Shown one piece after another: positions 7,799 to 15,144 of a DNA stretch of 35,119 nucleotides. Every line of letters starts with the position of its first letter. Positions within the stretch are counted from its first letter, which is position 1. The position numbers and the translations under genes are program-made. This stretch comes from a virus. Below the pieces are notes generated by a model. That model ran no database searches and was not told where the DNA came from. It saw nothing but the letters and a program-made list of their open reading frames with translations. The stretch is taken from positions 1 to 35,119 of the IMG/VR virus record IMGVR_UViG_3300005613_000218, one strand, 5' to 3'.

Positions 7799-10584
7799 TG
7801 CCTACTTATTCTAAATACTCCCCAATTAGCGGTGGGGGCGGAACCGGCGGTATTACATCTATTAATGCTGACACTACTGCTGCTCAGCTTATTGTCGGCG
7901 GAACAGGCATCAGCGTTGCCACAGCTCTTGGCACAACAACCATCACAAACACTTCTCCTGCCCCTGCGACAGGAAATTTAACAGAAGCAATTTCTACTAT
8001 TTTAACTATTACTGGAGGCACTGGCGCTGTTGTTGGCTCTGGGACCACGATACAGGTAGCACAAGCGGGCGCAGCTCAAGACGGCTTTTTAAGCTCTACT
8101 GATTGGAATACGTTTAACAATAAACAACCCGCTGGCACTTACGTTACAAGCGTGACTGGAAGCGCTCCTGTTTCAAGCACTGGCGGAACCACTCCTGCAA
8201 TTTCAATATCTCAATCTGGAGTTGCAACAGACGGGTACTTATCGTCAACCGATTGGAATACATTCAACAATAAAGCATCTTATCCCGCATTTTCGGATGA
8301 CCAAGTCTTGTACTCCACAACGACTGGAGCAGAATGGCGAACCGTTGGGACCGGATCTACTACAGCCGCATATCCAACCGATACTGTTATTCTTGGAAGA
8401 ACTAAGCCCGCTGGGTTAACTGGCACAACAAATACACTAATTGGAAGTGCTGGAAACAGTTTAACTTCATCAATTAATAACGTGTTAATTGGAAAAAATG
8501 CAGGAAACCTACTTACCTCGCAAGGGGTTCCAAGTTTAGCAATTGGAAATGATGCATTAAGTTCTTTGAACACCGTTGGAGCAACGCACGGCGGAGTAAC
8601 GGCAATTGGATTTGAGGCGGCAAAATTAATTACCGATTCAGTTATTTCTGCTGTCGGTCCGCCGGGGTATTATCCACCCACAGCCGTTGGATATAAGGCG
8701 GGTTCTGTAAATACGACTAATTTAACTGGGTGCGTGCTGGTTGGCTATTTAGCCGGGGCGGTTGGCACAGCCATTGGAGGGTATTGCACTTTTATTGGCG
8801 CAAACACCGGAAGTGGTAGCGGGTCATCAAATGTCGGAATTGGCGCAAATTGTGGGCAAAACATGAACGGTAGCGATAACATAGCTATCGGATTGCAAGC
8901 CTCTTCTTTTGCCGCCCTTTCTGGAGCGGGAAATATTTGCATTGGAACAAATTCAGGAAGAATTACTTCTGGATCAAACAATTGCTTTATTGGAAAACTG
9001 TCTGGAAATTCTAGCTCATACGGGGGTGCTGTGCCCACAACGGGCGGCAACAATGTTTTAATTGGAGCAGAAACTAGCCTTTTGGTTAATTCAAATTCGT
9101 CTGCAATAGCTTTGGGACACCAAGCTTCTGCTGGCGCTAATGAGTTATGTGTTGGGAGCGCTAACGCTCAAATAAATACTGTTTTATTAGGTCGGGGCGG
9201 CGCATCTCAAACAACGGCTAACGCGGTAAAAATTCAAACGATGCGCGCCTCTGGAACAAATACCAGCATGACCGTTGGCACTTTAACTCTTGCTGGAGCG
9301 CAAGGAACAGGAACTGGCGCTGGCGGGGATGTCATTATTTCAACCGCGCCTGCTGGATCTTCCGGATCTTCTTTAAATGCCCATGTTGAAAGAATGCGCA
9401 TTGATAGTAATGGTAATGTTCTTGTAAATTACACCACACTAAGAACTAATTTTTTTAATGGAGGCGTCGCCGCTGGAAGAATTAGTTTGGAAGGAACAAG
9501 TCTATCAACTTCTTACATATCTTCAGTAAGAAATTCTAATGATTCTTTTTCTTCTCTTTTAATGCTTGGTAAAACCAGGGGCACAGCCGTTGGAAGCAAT
9601 ACTATTGTTCAAACCGGTGATCAAGCCGGCTATTTAAGTTTTCAAGCAGCTGACGGCACAAATCTTATTGAAACGAATGCAATTGCAAGCATCGTTACTG
9701 GAACCCCTGGTGCCGGGTCTTTAACTGGCGATTTAATTTTTAGAGGTAATAACGCTGCTGCTAATACAAGCGAACGAATGAGAATGACTGGCTCCGGCAG
9801 ACTTCTTATTGGAACGACTACTAATTTTAGTAGTGCAACGTTGTTACAGGTATCAGCAAACACAAATACAACACAAGTATTAGACGGATATTCAAACAAC
9901 TCGTCTTCGCCCACAATTCTCACAAGAAAAGCAAGGGGAACCGCCGCATCACCAACGGCTGCACAAAATGATGATTTTTTAATGTTTTTAGGCGCGTATC
10001 CTTACGGTGCAACCGCATTTGCTTCTGGCACCAGGGCCTCTATTGCATTTAGGGCTGCGGAAGACATAACTGATTCAGCCCAGGGAACATATATAACTTT
10101 TAACACAACTCCAACTGGTTCCACGACGGTCGCAGAAAGAATGCGCATTAATAGCGCTGGAAACGTGGGAATTGGAACGGCAACGCCTGCCGAAAAACTA
10201 GAAGTTGCAGGCGCAGTTTTAGCAACCGAATATCGAGTACCTAACTATCGCTTAGACCCGCACACTCACGACGAAGGCACTGAAACAACCGATTTCACAA
10301 TTAACTGGTCTAACGGAGCAGTACATACAGTTACACTAAACGCTGCTGGGCCTTTAGTTATTACAATGAATAACCCAGTAGATGGCGGAGCATATGCTTT
10401 AAGAATTATCCAAGGGGCAACCCCCGGAACGGTTACATGGCCTGCAAACGTAAAATGGCCAGGAGGAACTCCACCAACGCTTTCAACTAACACCGGCGAT
10501 GTTGATCTTGTTAACTTGCTGTACTTTGATGATGGCGGCGGCAACACTTATTATTATGCAACGTCAGCATTAGCATTTGCTTAA
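7798..10584 (+). CDS. Large tail fibre / adhesin-like protein
   Basis: The product is 928 residues, with its start overlapping the preceding stop by one base. Residues about 90-160 carry two copies of a DG(F/Y)LSSTDWNTFNNK repeat seen in many phage fibres. Residues about 210-465 are a run of loose NxxIGxxAG repeats resembling the left-handed beta-roll heads of trimeric adhesins. Three later modules read ERMRI(D/N)SxGNVLxxx (about residues 531, 658 and 779); in other fibres these precede an intramolecular chaperone domain. No S74 chaperone peptidase is present. Instead there is a roughly 110-residue C-terminal domain starting at RLDPHTHDEG. The protein is most likely a trimeric host-binding fibre. 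Confidence 0.8.
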   Translation: MPTYSKYSPISGGGGTGGITSINADTTAAQLIVGGTGISVATALGTTTITNTSPAPATGNLTEAISTILTITGGTGAVVGSGTTIQVAQAGAAQDGFLSSTDWNTFNNKQPAGTYVTSVTGSAPVSSTGGTTPAISISQSGVATDGYLSSTDWNTFNNKASYPAFSDDQVLYSTTTGAEWRTVGTGSTTAAYPTDTVILGRTKPAGLTGTTNTLIGSAGNSLTSSINNVLIGKNAGNLLTSQGVPSLAIGNDALSSLNTVGATHGGVTAIGFEAAKLITDSVISAVGPPGYYPPTAVGYKAGSVNTTNLTGCVLVGYLAGAVGTAIGGYCTFIGANTGSGSGSSNVGIGANCGQNMNGSDNIAIGLQASSFAALSGAGNICIGTNSGRITSGSNNCFIGKLSGNSSSYGGAVPTTGGNNVLIGAETSLLVNSNSSAIALGHQASAGANELCVGSANAQINTVLLGRGGASQTTANAVKIQTMRASGTNTSMTVGTLTLAGAQGTGTGAGGDVIISTAPAGSSGSSLNAHVERMRIDSNGNVLVNYTTLRTNFFNGGVAAGRISLEGTSLSTSYISSVRNSNDSFSSLLMLGKTRGTAVGSNTIVQTGDQAGYLSFQAADGTNLIETNAIASIVTGTPGAGSLTGDLIFRGNNAAANTSERMRMTGSGRLLIGTTTNFSSATLLQVSANTNTTQVLDGYSNNSSSPTILTRKARGTAASPTAAQNDDFLMFLGAYPYGATAFASGTRASIAFRAAEDITDSAQGTYITFNTTPTGSTTVAERMRINSAGNVGIGTATPAEKLEVAGAVLATEYRVPNYRLDPHTHDEGTETTDFTINWSNGAVHTVTLNAAGPLVITMNNPVDGGAYALRIIQGATPGTVTWPANVKWPGGTPPTLSTNTGDVDLVNLLYFDDGGGNTYYYATSALAFA

Positions 10585-10586
10585 TT

Positions 10587-11672
10587 ATGAGCTTACTACG
10601 ATTAATTACATTTAGGCAGAGTCAGGCTCCAGTTATTGGATTGGACTGGCGACTTATTGGCCCTACTTATTGGTCCGATTATCAAGCAAGTATTAATCAA
10701 ACGATTGCAACTACTACGGTGGCGGATGTAACAACAACACCTTCTCCAACATTTACGCCTTCTAATGGATATCGACCTGGATGCCTTCTTCCTGATGGCC
10801 GTGTTTTTCTAGTGCCTAGAATAGGCAGTACAGCACTTATTTATGATCCAGTTACAGATACTACAAGTGTACCTAGTGGAAATTATTCGGGTGGCTTTAA
10901 TGGGGCAGTGTTGTTACCAAACGGAAAAGTATTTTGTTCTCCAGCAAACTCAACTACTGCTGTAATTTATGATCCAGTTACAGATACAACCACTACACCT
11001 AGTGGAACTTACCCCGAAGGAGACTCGTTTCGGAGTTGCGTATTACTTCAAAATGGTAGCGTTTTAATAATTCCTTTTTTCTCAGCAACAGCTCGAATTT
11101 ATAATCCCACTACAGATACAGTAAGTATTCCAAGCGGTATTGTGGGCGGCGGAGCAGCTTATTGGGGCGGCGTTAATTTACCTGATGGACGAGTCCTTCT
11201 TGTACCATACTTGGCTTCGACTGCTGTAATTTATGATCCAGTTACAGACACGACAACTACCGCTGCTGGAACTACAGGAGGTAAGGTTAGTGGAGTTTTA
11301 CTTCCAGATGGGAGAGCATTTCTATCGTCAGGTGGCGTGGCACAAATTTATAACCCTGTTACTAATTCAACTTTTTCAACAATATCTCTTGGTATAGATT
11401 CTTTCACTTGTGCCCTATTACCGGATGGTCGTGTTTTTGTAGTCGGGTATAATAGCACTACGTCTGTAATTTATAATCCTGCTAATAATACTGTTAGCAC
11501 TGTTTCAGGAAGTTACCCAGGAAGTGATGGCATAATCGGCGCAATTACACTTTTGGATGGTCGTGTATTTTGCGTTCCAGCAGTTTCAACGACCGCACGC
11601 ATTTATGGCGGTGGTGGCGGATTTAATTCAAACGTGAGTTTATCGGCTTATTATAATAAAGGTGGAATGTAA
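10587..11672 (+). CDS. Seven-bladed beta-propeller (Kelch/YVTN-like) virion protein
   Basis: The product is 361 residues, starting two bases after the fibre stop. After about 60 N-terminal residues come seven repeats of 40-45 residues. Each has the pattern LLPDGRVFLVP, then a small-residue turn, then (A/V)xIYDPVTDTTT, then SGxY. The seventh repeat is cut short after ARIYGGGGG, and the N-terminal segment TTTPSPTFTPSNGY looks like the strand that closes the ring. Several repeats are nearly identical in DNA (ATTTATGATCCAGTTACAGA at 10839 onward, 10964 onward and 11229 onward), which suggests recent internal duplication. It lies between the fibre and the lysis genes, so a receptor-binding or fibre-tip role is likely. 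It could also bind sugar at the propeller face. No catalytic residues are evident. Confidence 0.75.
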   Translation: MSLLRLITFRQSQAPVIGLDWRLIGPTYWSDYQASINQTIATTTVADVTTTPSPTFTPSNGYRPGCLLPDGRVFLVPRIGSTALIYDPVTDTTSVPSGNYSGGFNGAVLLPNGKVFCSPANSTTAVIYDPVTDTTTTPSGTYPEGDSFRSCVLLQNGSVLIIPFFSATARIYNPTTDTVSIPSGIVGGGAAYWGGVNLPDGRVLLVPYLASTAVIYDPVTDTTTTAAGTTGGKVSGVLLPDGRAFLSSGGVAQIYNPVTNSTFSTISLGIDSFTCALLPDGRVFVVGYNSTTSVIYNPANNTVSTVSGSYPGSDGIIGAITLLDGRVFCVPAVSTTARIYGGGGGFNSNVSLSAYYNKGGM

Positions 11673-11677
11673 TGTCC

Positions 11678-11708
11678 TTTGTTAAACTACAATAAATTGT
11701 AAATAAGG
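11678..11708 (+). promoter_or_regulatory. Degenerate copy of the late element, overlapping an inverted repeat
   Basis: TTTGTTAAACTACAAT followed by AAATTGTAAATAAGG resembles the 26-bp late element (TTG, TAAAC, CAATAA, TGTAA in the same order) with small gaps. It lies ahead of the lysis genes, where another late promoter would be expected. The core TACAAT-AA-ATTGTA (11688-11701) is a perfect inverted repeat. Support is weaker than for the three good copies. Confidence 0.35.
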
Positions 11709-11717
11709 TAAATTTTT

Positions 11718-11804
11718 ATGGCATATAAACCAGTATCTCAAATAGTTAGCGATAACAAAGACTCTGAAATACCGTTTATTATAACAAACTTTAATAAACT
11801 TTAA
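11718..11804 (+). CDS. Possible 28-residue peptide
   Basis: An ATG with AAGG nine bases upstream opens a 28-codon frame starting MAYKPVSQIVSDNKDSE and ending at TAA, two bases before the next start. The peptide has no recognisable motif. Its location in the leader of the lysis cassette and tight spacing to the next gene make a leader peptide or real micro-gene possible. It may also be a chance frame or a remnant of a longer gene. Confidence 0.35.
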   Translation: MAYKPVSQIVSDNKDSEIPFIITNFNKL

Positions 11805-11806
11805 AC

Positions 11807-12013
11807 ATGAACCAGAACTCTCTAAATGATTTTCACTTAGAAAAACTCTACGAGAGATTGCACCGTATCGAAGAAAAAATTGATAAGCTTCAAGAGTTTA
11901 AAGTAACAAGTTTAGCAACCGTAAGATTGGCAAGTTTAGTCGTCTCAAGTCTTTGCGGATTTGTGACGATGATAATTACTTCGCTAGTAAATTACTTAGT
12001 AAACAAATCTTAA
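11807..12013 (+). CDS. XhlA-like small membrane protein (lysis accessory / holin candidate)
   Basis: The product is 68 residues. Residues about 10-30 form a charged amphipathic helix (LEKLYERLHRIEEKIDKL). A hydrophobic segment at about residues 42-63 (LASLVVSSLCGFVTMIITSL) ends in a short polar tail. An N-terminal coil followed by one C-terminal membrane span is the layout of XhlA/hemolysin-type phage proteins that cooperate with holins and endolysins. It opens the lysis cassette. No clear ribosome site precedes it, so it may be coupled to the small frame before it. Confidence 0.6.
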   Translation: MNQNSLNDFHLEKLYERLHRIEEKIDKLQEFKVTSLATVRLASLVVSSLCGFVTMIITSLVNYLVNKS

Positions 12014-12023
12014 AAGGAGATTT

Positions 12024-12374
12024 ATGTCACCTAACTTAGAAAAACTTATTAAAGATTTAATTGATGTCGGTCTTGCTGCAAGAGACTTAGCTAACGGAAA
12101 ATTCTTGTCTGCAATTCGTAGAGGCGTTTCTTTAGCTGGAGAACTAGACGGCAAAAGAAACTGGAAAGCTTGCGGCGAAGAATTCTTAGCGTTGTCACAT
12201 AAAGACAAAGAGCCCATCATGGAATTTGTAAAAGAAAAACTAGCAGCTCTTGAAGACAAAAAGCTCGAAGACAAAGTTGCTAAGGGATTTGAGCTAGCTA
12301 TTGAACTTTCTGATCAAGTTGAAGACAGCGTTGGGATTGGTAAAAAAGTTGCTGACTTTATTAAGGGGGTCTAA
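12024..12374 (+). CDS. Unknown helical protein in the lysis cassette
   Basis: The product is 116 residues, with a strong ribosome site (AAAGGAGAT) before the ATG. It is almost entirely helical and charged, with no membrane span or signal peptide. Its start begins LEKLIKDLIDVGLAARDL, and a segment ALEDKKLEDKVAKGFELAI lies near the end. The stop overlaps the next start by one base. Its place between two membrane-type proteins and ahead of the endolysin suggests a lysis or superinfection role, but no function can be assigned. Confidence 0.6.
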   Translation: MSPNLEKLIKDLIDVGLAARDLANGKFLSAIRRGVSLAGELDGKRNWKACGEEFLALSHKDKEPIMEFVKEKLAALEDKKLEDKVAKGFELAIELSDQVEDSVGIGKKVADFIKGV

Positions 12375-12589
12375 TGCCTACATGGTTAATTCCCATTCTT
12401 AAATTACTAGGTCCTATTGCCCTGCGATTTGCTCTAAAGTTTTTAGAAAGCAAATACCCTGGCATCAAAGATTTAATTGATCAAATCATCAATTACGTTG
12501 GCGATGAAAAACCAGAGCACAATGTTGAGAGCATTAGAGAAGCACTAGGGCCTTGTATCGGATGCGCGACAGAAACAAAAAAAAGCTAA
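12374..12589 (+). CDS. Small protein with hydrophobic N-terminus (holin candidate)
   Basis: The product is 71 residues. Residues 1-24 (MPTWLIPILKLLGPIALRFA and on) are hydrophobic and could span or lie on the membrane; the rest is soluble and acidic with a CIGC pair near the end. It is coupled to the preceding gene (TAATG) and overlaps the endolysin start. Position and the N-terminal segment make it a holin or holin-partner candidate. It does not match a family I know. Confidence 0.5.
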   Translation: MPTWLIPILKLLGPIALRFALKFLESKYPGIKDLIDQIINYVGDEKPEHNVESIREALGPCIGCATETKKS

Positions 12590-12939
12590 CGTTAGTAGAA
12601 AAGCAGCAGCAATTTAGTTTGTTTGTTGCACGTTTCATAGAAGACTTAAGAAAAAGAAATTACTACGTTACGCTTGGTGAAGCATACCGCCCTGAAGCAA
12701 TGGCACAAATTTATGCAACGACGGGCAAAGGCATCTTAGCAAGCAACCATAGAATACGTTTAGCAATTGATTTAAACATATTTTATGAGGGCGGTTATCT
12801 CACCACAAAAGAAGATTTAGAAATTCCAGGAAGATTGTGGAAGAGTTATTCAACTGATTTGATACAATGTTGTTGGGGAGGAGATTTTGAGCGCGTAGAC
12901 GCCTTTCATTTTTCTTTCGAACACAATGGAATCAAATGA
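12562..12939 (+). CDS. M15-family peptidoglycan peptidase (endolysin)
   Basis: The product is 125 residues. A TTG three codons upstream is also open, but this ATG has AGGG eleven bases before it. Hallmarks of M15/VanY-type L-Ala-D-Glu peptidases are in order: GEAYRP (residues 39-44), SNHRIRLAIDLN with the zinc ligands His63 and Asp70, and GGDFERVDAFHFSFEH with the third ligand His116. These enzymes cut the peptide stem of peptidoglycan to release progeny. There is no wall-binding domain and no signal peptide, so it needs a holin to cross the membrane. It overlaps the gene before by 28 bases and the gene after by 14. Confidence 0.85.
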   Translation: MRDRNKKKLTLVEKQQQFSLFVARFIEDLRKRNYYVTLGEAYRPEAMAQIYATTGKGILASNHRIRLAIDLNIFYEGGYLTTKEDLEIPGRLWKSYSTDLIQCCWGGDFERVDAFHFSFEHNGIK

Positions 12940-13150
12940 CAAAAACGATTCTTTAAAACCAAAATACAAAGCTTATCTTTTTCTTGCGCCAAAAGTATTT
13001 CAAGTAAAATGGATCTATGGAGAAATTCCTGAGTATCAAACAATCGGCAACAAAGAACTAAAACTTAAAATGGTTCTTTGGAATTGCAATAACAGAGCCA
13101 CTTTAGACAAATACAAATTTATTGAAGTCCAAGCACTTATCTATAAGTAA
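12926..13150 (+). CDS. Unknown 74-residue protein
   Basis: The start lies inside the end of the endolysin gene. The protein is basic and beta-leaning, with motifs YKAYLFLAPKVFQVKWIYGE and LKMVLWNCNNRATLD. It has no signal peptide or lipobox, so it is not an obvious spanin. It is the last gene of the lysis unit and its stop abuts the end of the tRNA on the other strand. No function is proposed. Confidence 0.5.
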   Translation: MESNDKNDSLKPKYKAYLFLAPKVFQVKWIYGEIPEYQTIGNKELKLKMVLWNCNNRATLDKYKFIEVQALIYK

Positions 13151-13226
13151 TGGCTGGGCGAAAAGGGGTCGAACCTTTATAAACCAAGTTAACAGCTTGG
13201 GGCTTTACCAGTTAAGCTATCGCCCA
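13151..13226 (-). tRNA. tRNA-Asn (GTT)
   Basis: Read on the minus strand, this is a complete 76-base cloverleaf. Acceptor TGGGCGA pairs with TCGCCCA, followed by discriminator G and an encoded CCA. The D arm is GCTT/AAGC around AACTGGTA. The anticodon arm is CCAAG-CTGTTAA-CTTGG, giving anticodon GTT (Asn). The T arm is AAAGG-TTCGACC-CCTTT. All stems pair, so it should be functional. It is the only gene seen on the minus strand. It sits between the lysis genes and the early promoter, a common place for phage tRNAs, and also a possible relic of an attachment site, though no integrase is present. Confidence 0.95.
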
Positions 13227-13228
13227 GT

Positions 13229-13241
13229 GACAATTATTGTC
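13229..13241. promoter_or_regulatory. Inverted repeat GACAAT-T-ATTGTC, operator candidate
   Basis: A perfect 6+1+6 inverted repeat lies between the 5' end of the minus-strand tRNA and the early promoter candidate. It shares ACAAT/ATTGT arms with TACAAT-AA-ATTGTA at 11688. It could be a repressor or activator site for the early unit, or a symmetric site serving both directions. Confidence 0.4.
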
Positions 13242-13243
13242 TC

Positions 13244-13272
13244 TGGATTTTAGTTATCTAGTTTTGTATAAT
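13244..13272 (+). promoter_or_regulatory. Early-operon promoter candidate
   Basis: A perfect TATAAT (13267-13272) within TTGTATAAT lies 29 bases before the first early gene. A weak TGGATT at 13244-13249 sits 17 bases upstream as a -35. The predicted transcript would begin near 13280, at a small GCCC/GGGC hairpin (13280-13297) whose loop holds the GAGG ribosome site. It divides the lysis unit from the early genes. The same TTGTATAAT string recurs at 20053. Confidence 0.5.
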
Positions 13273-13301
13273 AGTTCAAGCCCGAAGCGAGGTGGGCAAA
13301 T

Positions 13302-14177
13302 ATGAAGATAACCAACAAACTCAATCTCCCCGAACCTTTTGTAAAAGCCGTATCAGAAAAAACCTACGACAACGAAGGCAGTTGGCGAACCGTCACACAA
13401 CTTATTGGCCCGCCTAAAATTGCAGCATTAAAACAAAAACACGAAGAAGAAATTGAGGTGGATGCAAGTGAACTTGTTTATACGTTCCAAGGCGAAACAG
13501 CTCATGCCACGATTGAGCGTGCTGCTAAGACGATGTGCAAAGAAGGTTGGCAAAGCGAAAAGAGATTATTTAAGACGGTACAGGGAAAGAAGGTATCGGG
13601 TGCTTACGATTTATACAATCCAAAAACGGGAGAATTGATTGATGTCAAAAACTCAACGGCGTGGAAAGCTAAGCGTGGAGAGGCTCCCGCCGAGTGGGTG
13701 CAACAGTGTAACCTATTGGCGCATCTTATACGGCAAGAAGGACACGACGTTAAACGGATCACAATTATTCTCATTATTAGAGATCATTCAAAACCTGAAT
13801 CTCGAAGAGACCCTGAATATCCGCAAACTCCCGTTGTGCAACTTGAAATCCCGATTTGGTCAGACGAAGAAGCCAAAACGTTCTTACAAGATAGGGTACG
13901 ACTACATTTACTTGCTGAAACTGAGGAAGTGGAGTGTACGCCCGAAGACCGCTGGGCAAAGCCGTCAATCTGGGCCATCAAGAAAAAAAGTGCTGCTAGA
14001 GCAATCGCCGGCGGACTCTTTGCCGTCGAAGAAAAAGCAAAAGAAAAACTAGCCGAACTGGGCCCCCAATACGAAATCGAATACCGCCCCGGAGAAAACG
14101 TAAGATGCGCTCTTTACTGCCCGGTTGCTAAGTTTTGCGCGCAGTATCAAAAGATATTGACACAGCAAGGCAAATAG
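13302..14177 (+). CDS. PD-(D/E)XK nuclease, Cas4/RecB-like, with C-terminal cysteines
   Basis: The product is 291 residues, with ribosome site GAGGTG. The nuclease core is visible: GAYDLYNPKTG with Asp near residue 102, LIDVKNS (about 112-118) as the D-x-K motif, and WVQQCNLLAHLI as the Gln motif helix. A CALYCPVAKFC cluster (about residues 268-278) closes the protein, as in Cas4/AddB-type exonucleases where such cysteines hold an iron-sulfur cluster. A fourth cysteine would have to come from further upstream (for example in TMCKEG). It is first in the early operon, fitting a role in recombination, end processing or host DNA breakdown. Exact substrate is unknown. Confidence 0.75.
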   Translation: MKITNKLNLPEPFVKAVSEKTYDNEGSWRTVTQLIGPPKIAALKQKHEEEIEVDASELVYTFQGETAHATIERAAKTMCKEGWQSEKRLFKTVQGKKVSGAYDLYNPKTGELIDVKNSTAWKAKRGEAPAEWVQQCNLLAHLIRQEGHDVKRITIILIIRDHSKPESRRDPEYPQTPVVQLEIPIWSDEEAKTFLQDRVRLHLLAETEEVECTPEDRWAKPSIWAIKKKSAARAIAGGLFAVEEKAKEKLAELGPQYEIEYRPGENVRCALYCPVAKFCAQYQKILTQQGK

Positions 14178-14190
14178 TGTTTTTAGGCGT

Positions 14191-14296
14191 TTCTTCCGGT
14201 TCCGTAGTCGACAGGGCCGGAAGTTAAACAGGCGTACCAGCGCCTTAAGAAATCTTGGGTTACGCATCGGACCCGAATGCGGTTCTTTTTCGGGTC
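14191..14296 (+). ncRNA. Structured intergenic region with three hairpins; the last may be a terminator
   Basis: The 145-base gap between the nuclease gene and the next start contains three separate inverted repeats. CTTCCGG/CCGGAAG (14193-14199 with 14217-14223), AGGCG/CGCCT (14230-14234 with 14241-14245) and GACCCGA/TCGGGTC (14270-14276 with 14290-14296). The third is followed by ATTTATTT and could act as a weak rho-independent terminator or attenuator. Density of pairing in a compact genome suggests a structured RNA or a leader control element. It matches no riboswitch I know. Confidence 0.4.
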
Positions 14297-14322
14297 ATTT
14301 ATTTAAACCACGGGACATAAAA

Positions 14323-14577
14323 ATGAATAATCAAGAGAAAACATATTCGGTTGATTTTAGCGGAGAAGGAATTTGGAGTTATATCGAAGCCGGAACCAAG
14401 GCGGCAAAAATTCTTCACGATCTTGAAGCCGCGATTAACAGCAAAGACAAAAAAGGCGGCTTTTGTGTGGATGATTTACAGGTTCCACTAAGCGCAATTA
14501 TAGCTCTTTCCGAAAGGATGATTGAGGATATTGGAATAGAAAACTTACCGAACAGAAGTTTAAATACGGTTAATTAA
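14323..14577 (+). CDS. Unknown 84-residue early protein
   Basis: The protein is acidic, with a beta start (TYSVDFSGEGIWSYIE) and helical remainder (AAKILHDLEAAINSKD, AIIALSERMIEDIGI). No strong ribosome site is seen; GGGA lies about nine bases before the ATG. It follows the structured intergenic region, so its expression may depend on that element. No family recognised. Confidence 0.55.
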   Translation: MNNQEKTYSVDFSGEGIWSYIEAGTKAAKILHDLEAAINSKDKKGGFCVDDLQVPLSAIIALSERMIEDIGIENLPNRSLNTVN

Positions 14578-14590
14578 AAACGGAGACAAT

Positions 14591-14854
14591 ATGCAATTAA
14601 CTAATCTCGAGCGTGCTTTATTACGCGCTGCTAACGCGTTTATTCAGGCCTACAGTGAATCGAAAGAGACCGGTCAAGGGGTAGGTAGCCATGCGCCACA
14701 ACAAACGCGCCAAAGCGCCCCTACAACGACTTCTAACGGTATCCCCGTTTGCTCTTTGCATGGTAAGGCTATGAGACCAAGTAAATTTAAGGACAATCAG
14801 TATTATTGCGGTGCCAAGCTTGATGACGGAACTTACTGCCGGGAAAAGGGTTAA
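14591..14854 (+). CDS. Small zinc-ribbon protein
   Basis: The product is 87 residues, with ribosome site GGAGA. Residues 1-25 are helical, 25-50 are a Ser/Thr/Gln-rich linker, and the C-terminal part holds Cys54, His57, Cys73 and Cys83 in a CSLHGKAM...YYCGAKLDDGTYC layout typical of small phage zinc ribbons. Such proteins often bind nucleic acid or partner proteins of replication. It sits three genes ahead of the replication initiator. The exact role is unknown. Confidence 0.65.
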   Translation: MQLTNLERALLRAANAFIQAYSESKETGQGVGSHAPQQTRQSAPTTTSNGIPVCSLHGKAMRPSKFKDNQYYCGAKLDDGTYCREKG

Positions 14855-14856
14855 GT

Positions 14857-15144
14857 ATGCAGAGTGACAATTTGTTTTTTGATCTGCAAGAAGAGCATTG
14901 GTATGTGTTTCTTAATAACGGGCGCTATGAAATTACTCACTGGCAAGACATAGATTTAAATTTGTTGCACGAGCTAGAACAAAATAACACGCCATTTTAT
15001 TTAGACAAAATTCATGCCGTTGACGCGGTCGAAGCGCATTTAAGTTATTTAGAGCGTCAAATCATTAAATCTAGAAAACAATTAGAACAGGACAAGCTTG
15101 AATGCATTGGTTTAAGCACTACAGCAACGCAAGCGAAGGATTGA
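14857..15144 (+). CDS. Unknown 95-residue protein
   Basis: The start is two bases after the zinc-ribbon stop. The N-terminal half is rich in aromatic and acidic residues (HWYVFLNNGRYEITHWQDID); the C-terminal half is a helix with coiled-coil character (HLSYLERQIIKSRKQLEQDK). Its last 43 bases overlap the replication initiator gene in another frame, so the two are likely translated in a coupled way. No function assigned. Confidence 0.55.
   Translation: MQSDNLFFDLQEEHWYVFLNNGRYEITHWQDIDLNLLHELEQNNTPFYLDKIHAVDAVEAHLSYLERQIIKSRKQLEQDKLECIGLSTTATQAKD

Noticed and set aside
12553-12561. TTG start for the endolysin three codons upstream
   Set aside because: The AGGG would be only two bases from the TTG; it suits the ATG at 12562 better.
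13151-13226. tRNA as an active attachment site of a temperate phage
   Set aside because: No integrase, excisionase or repressor is seen anywhere in the circle.
13453-14052. Second-frame ORFs (61 and 137 codons) within the Cas4-like gene
   Set aside because: The nuclease frame carries the catalytic motifs; these frames are basic shadows without start signals.
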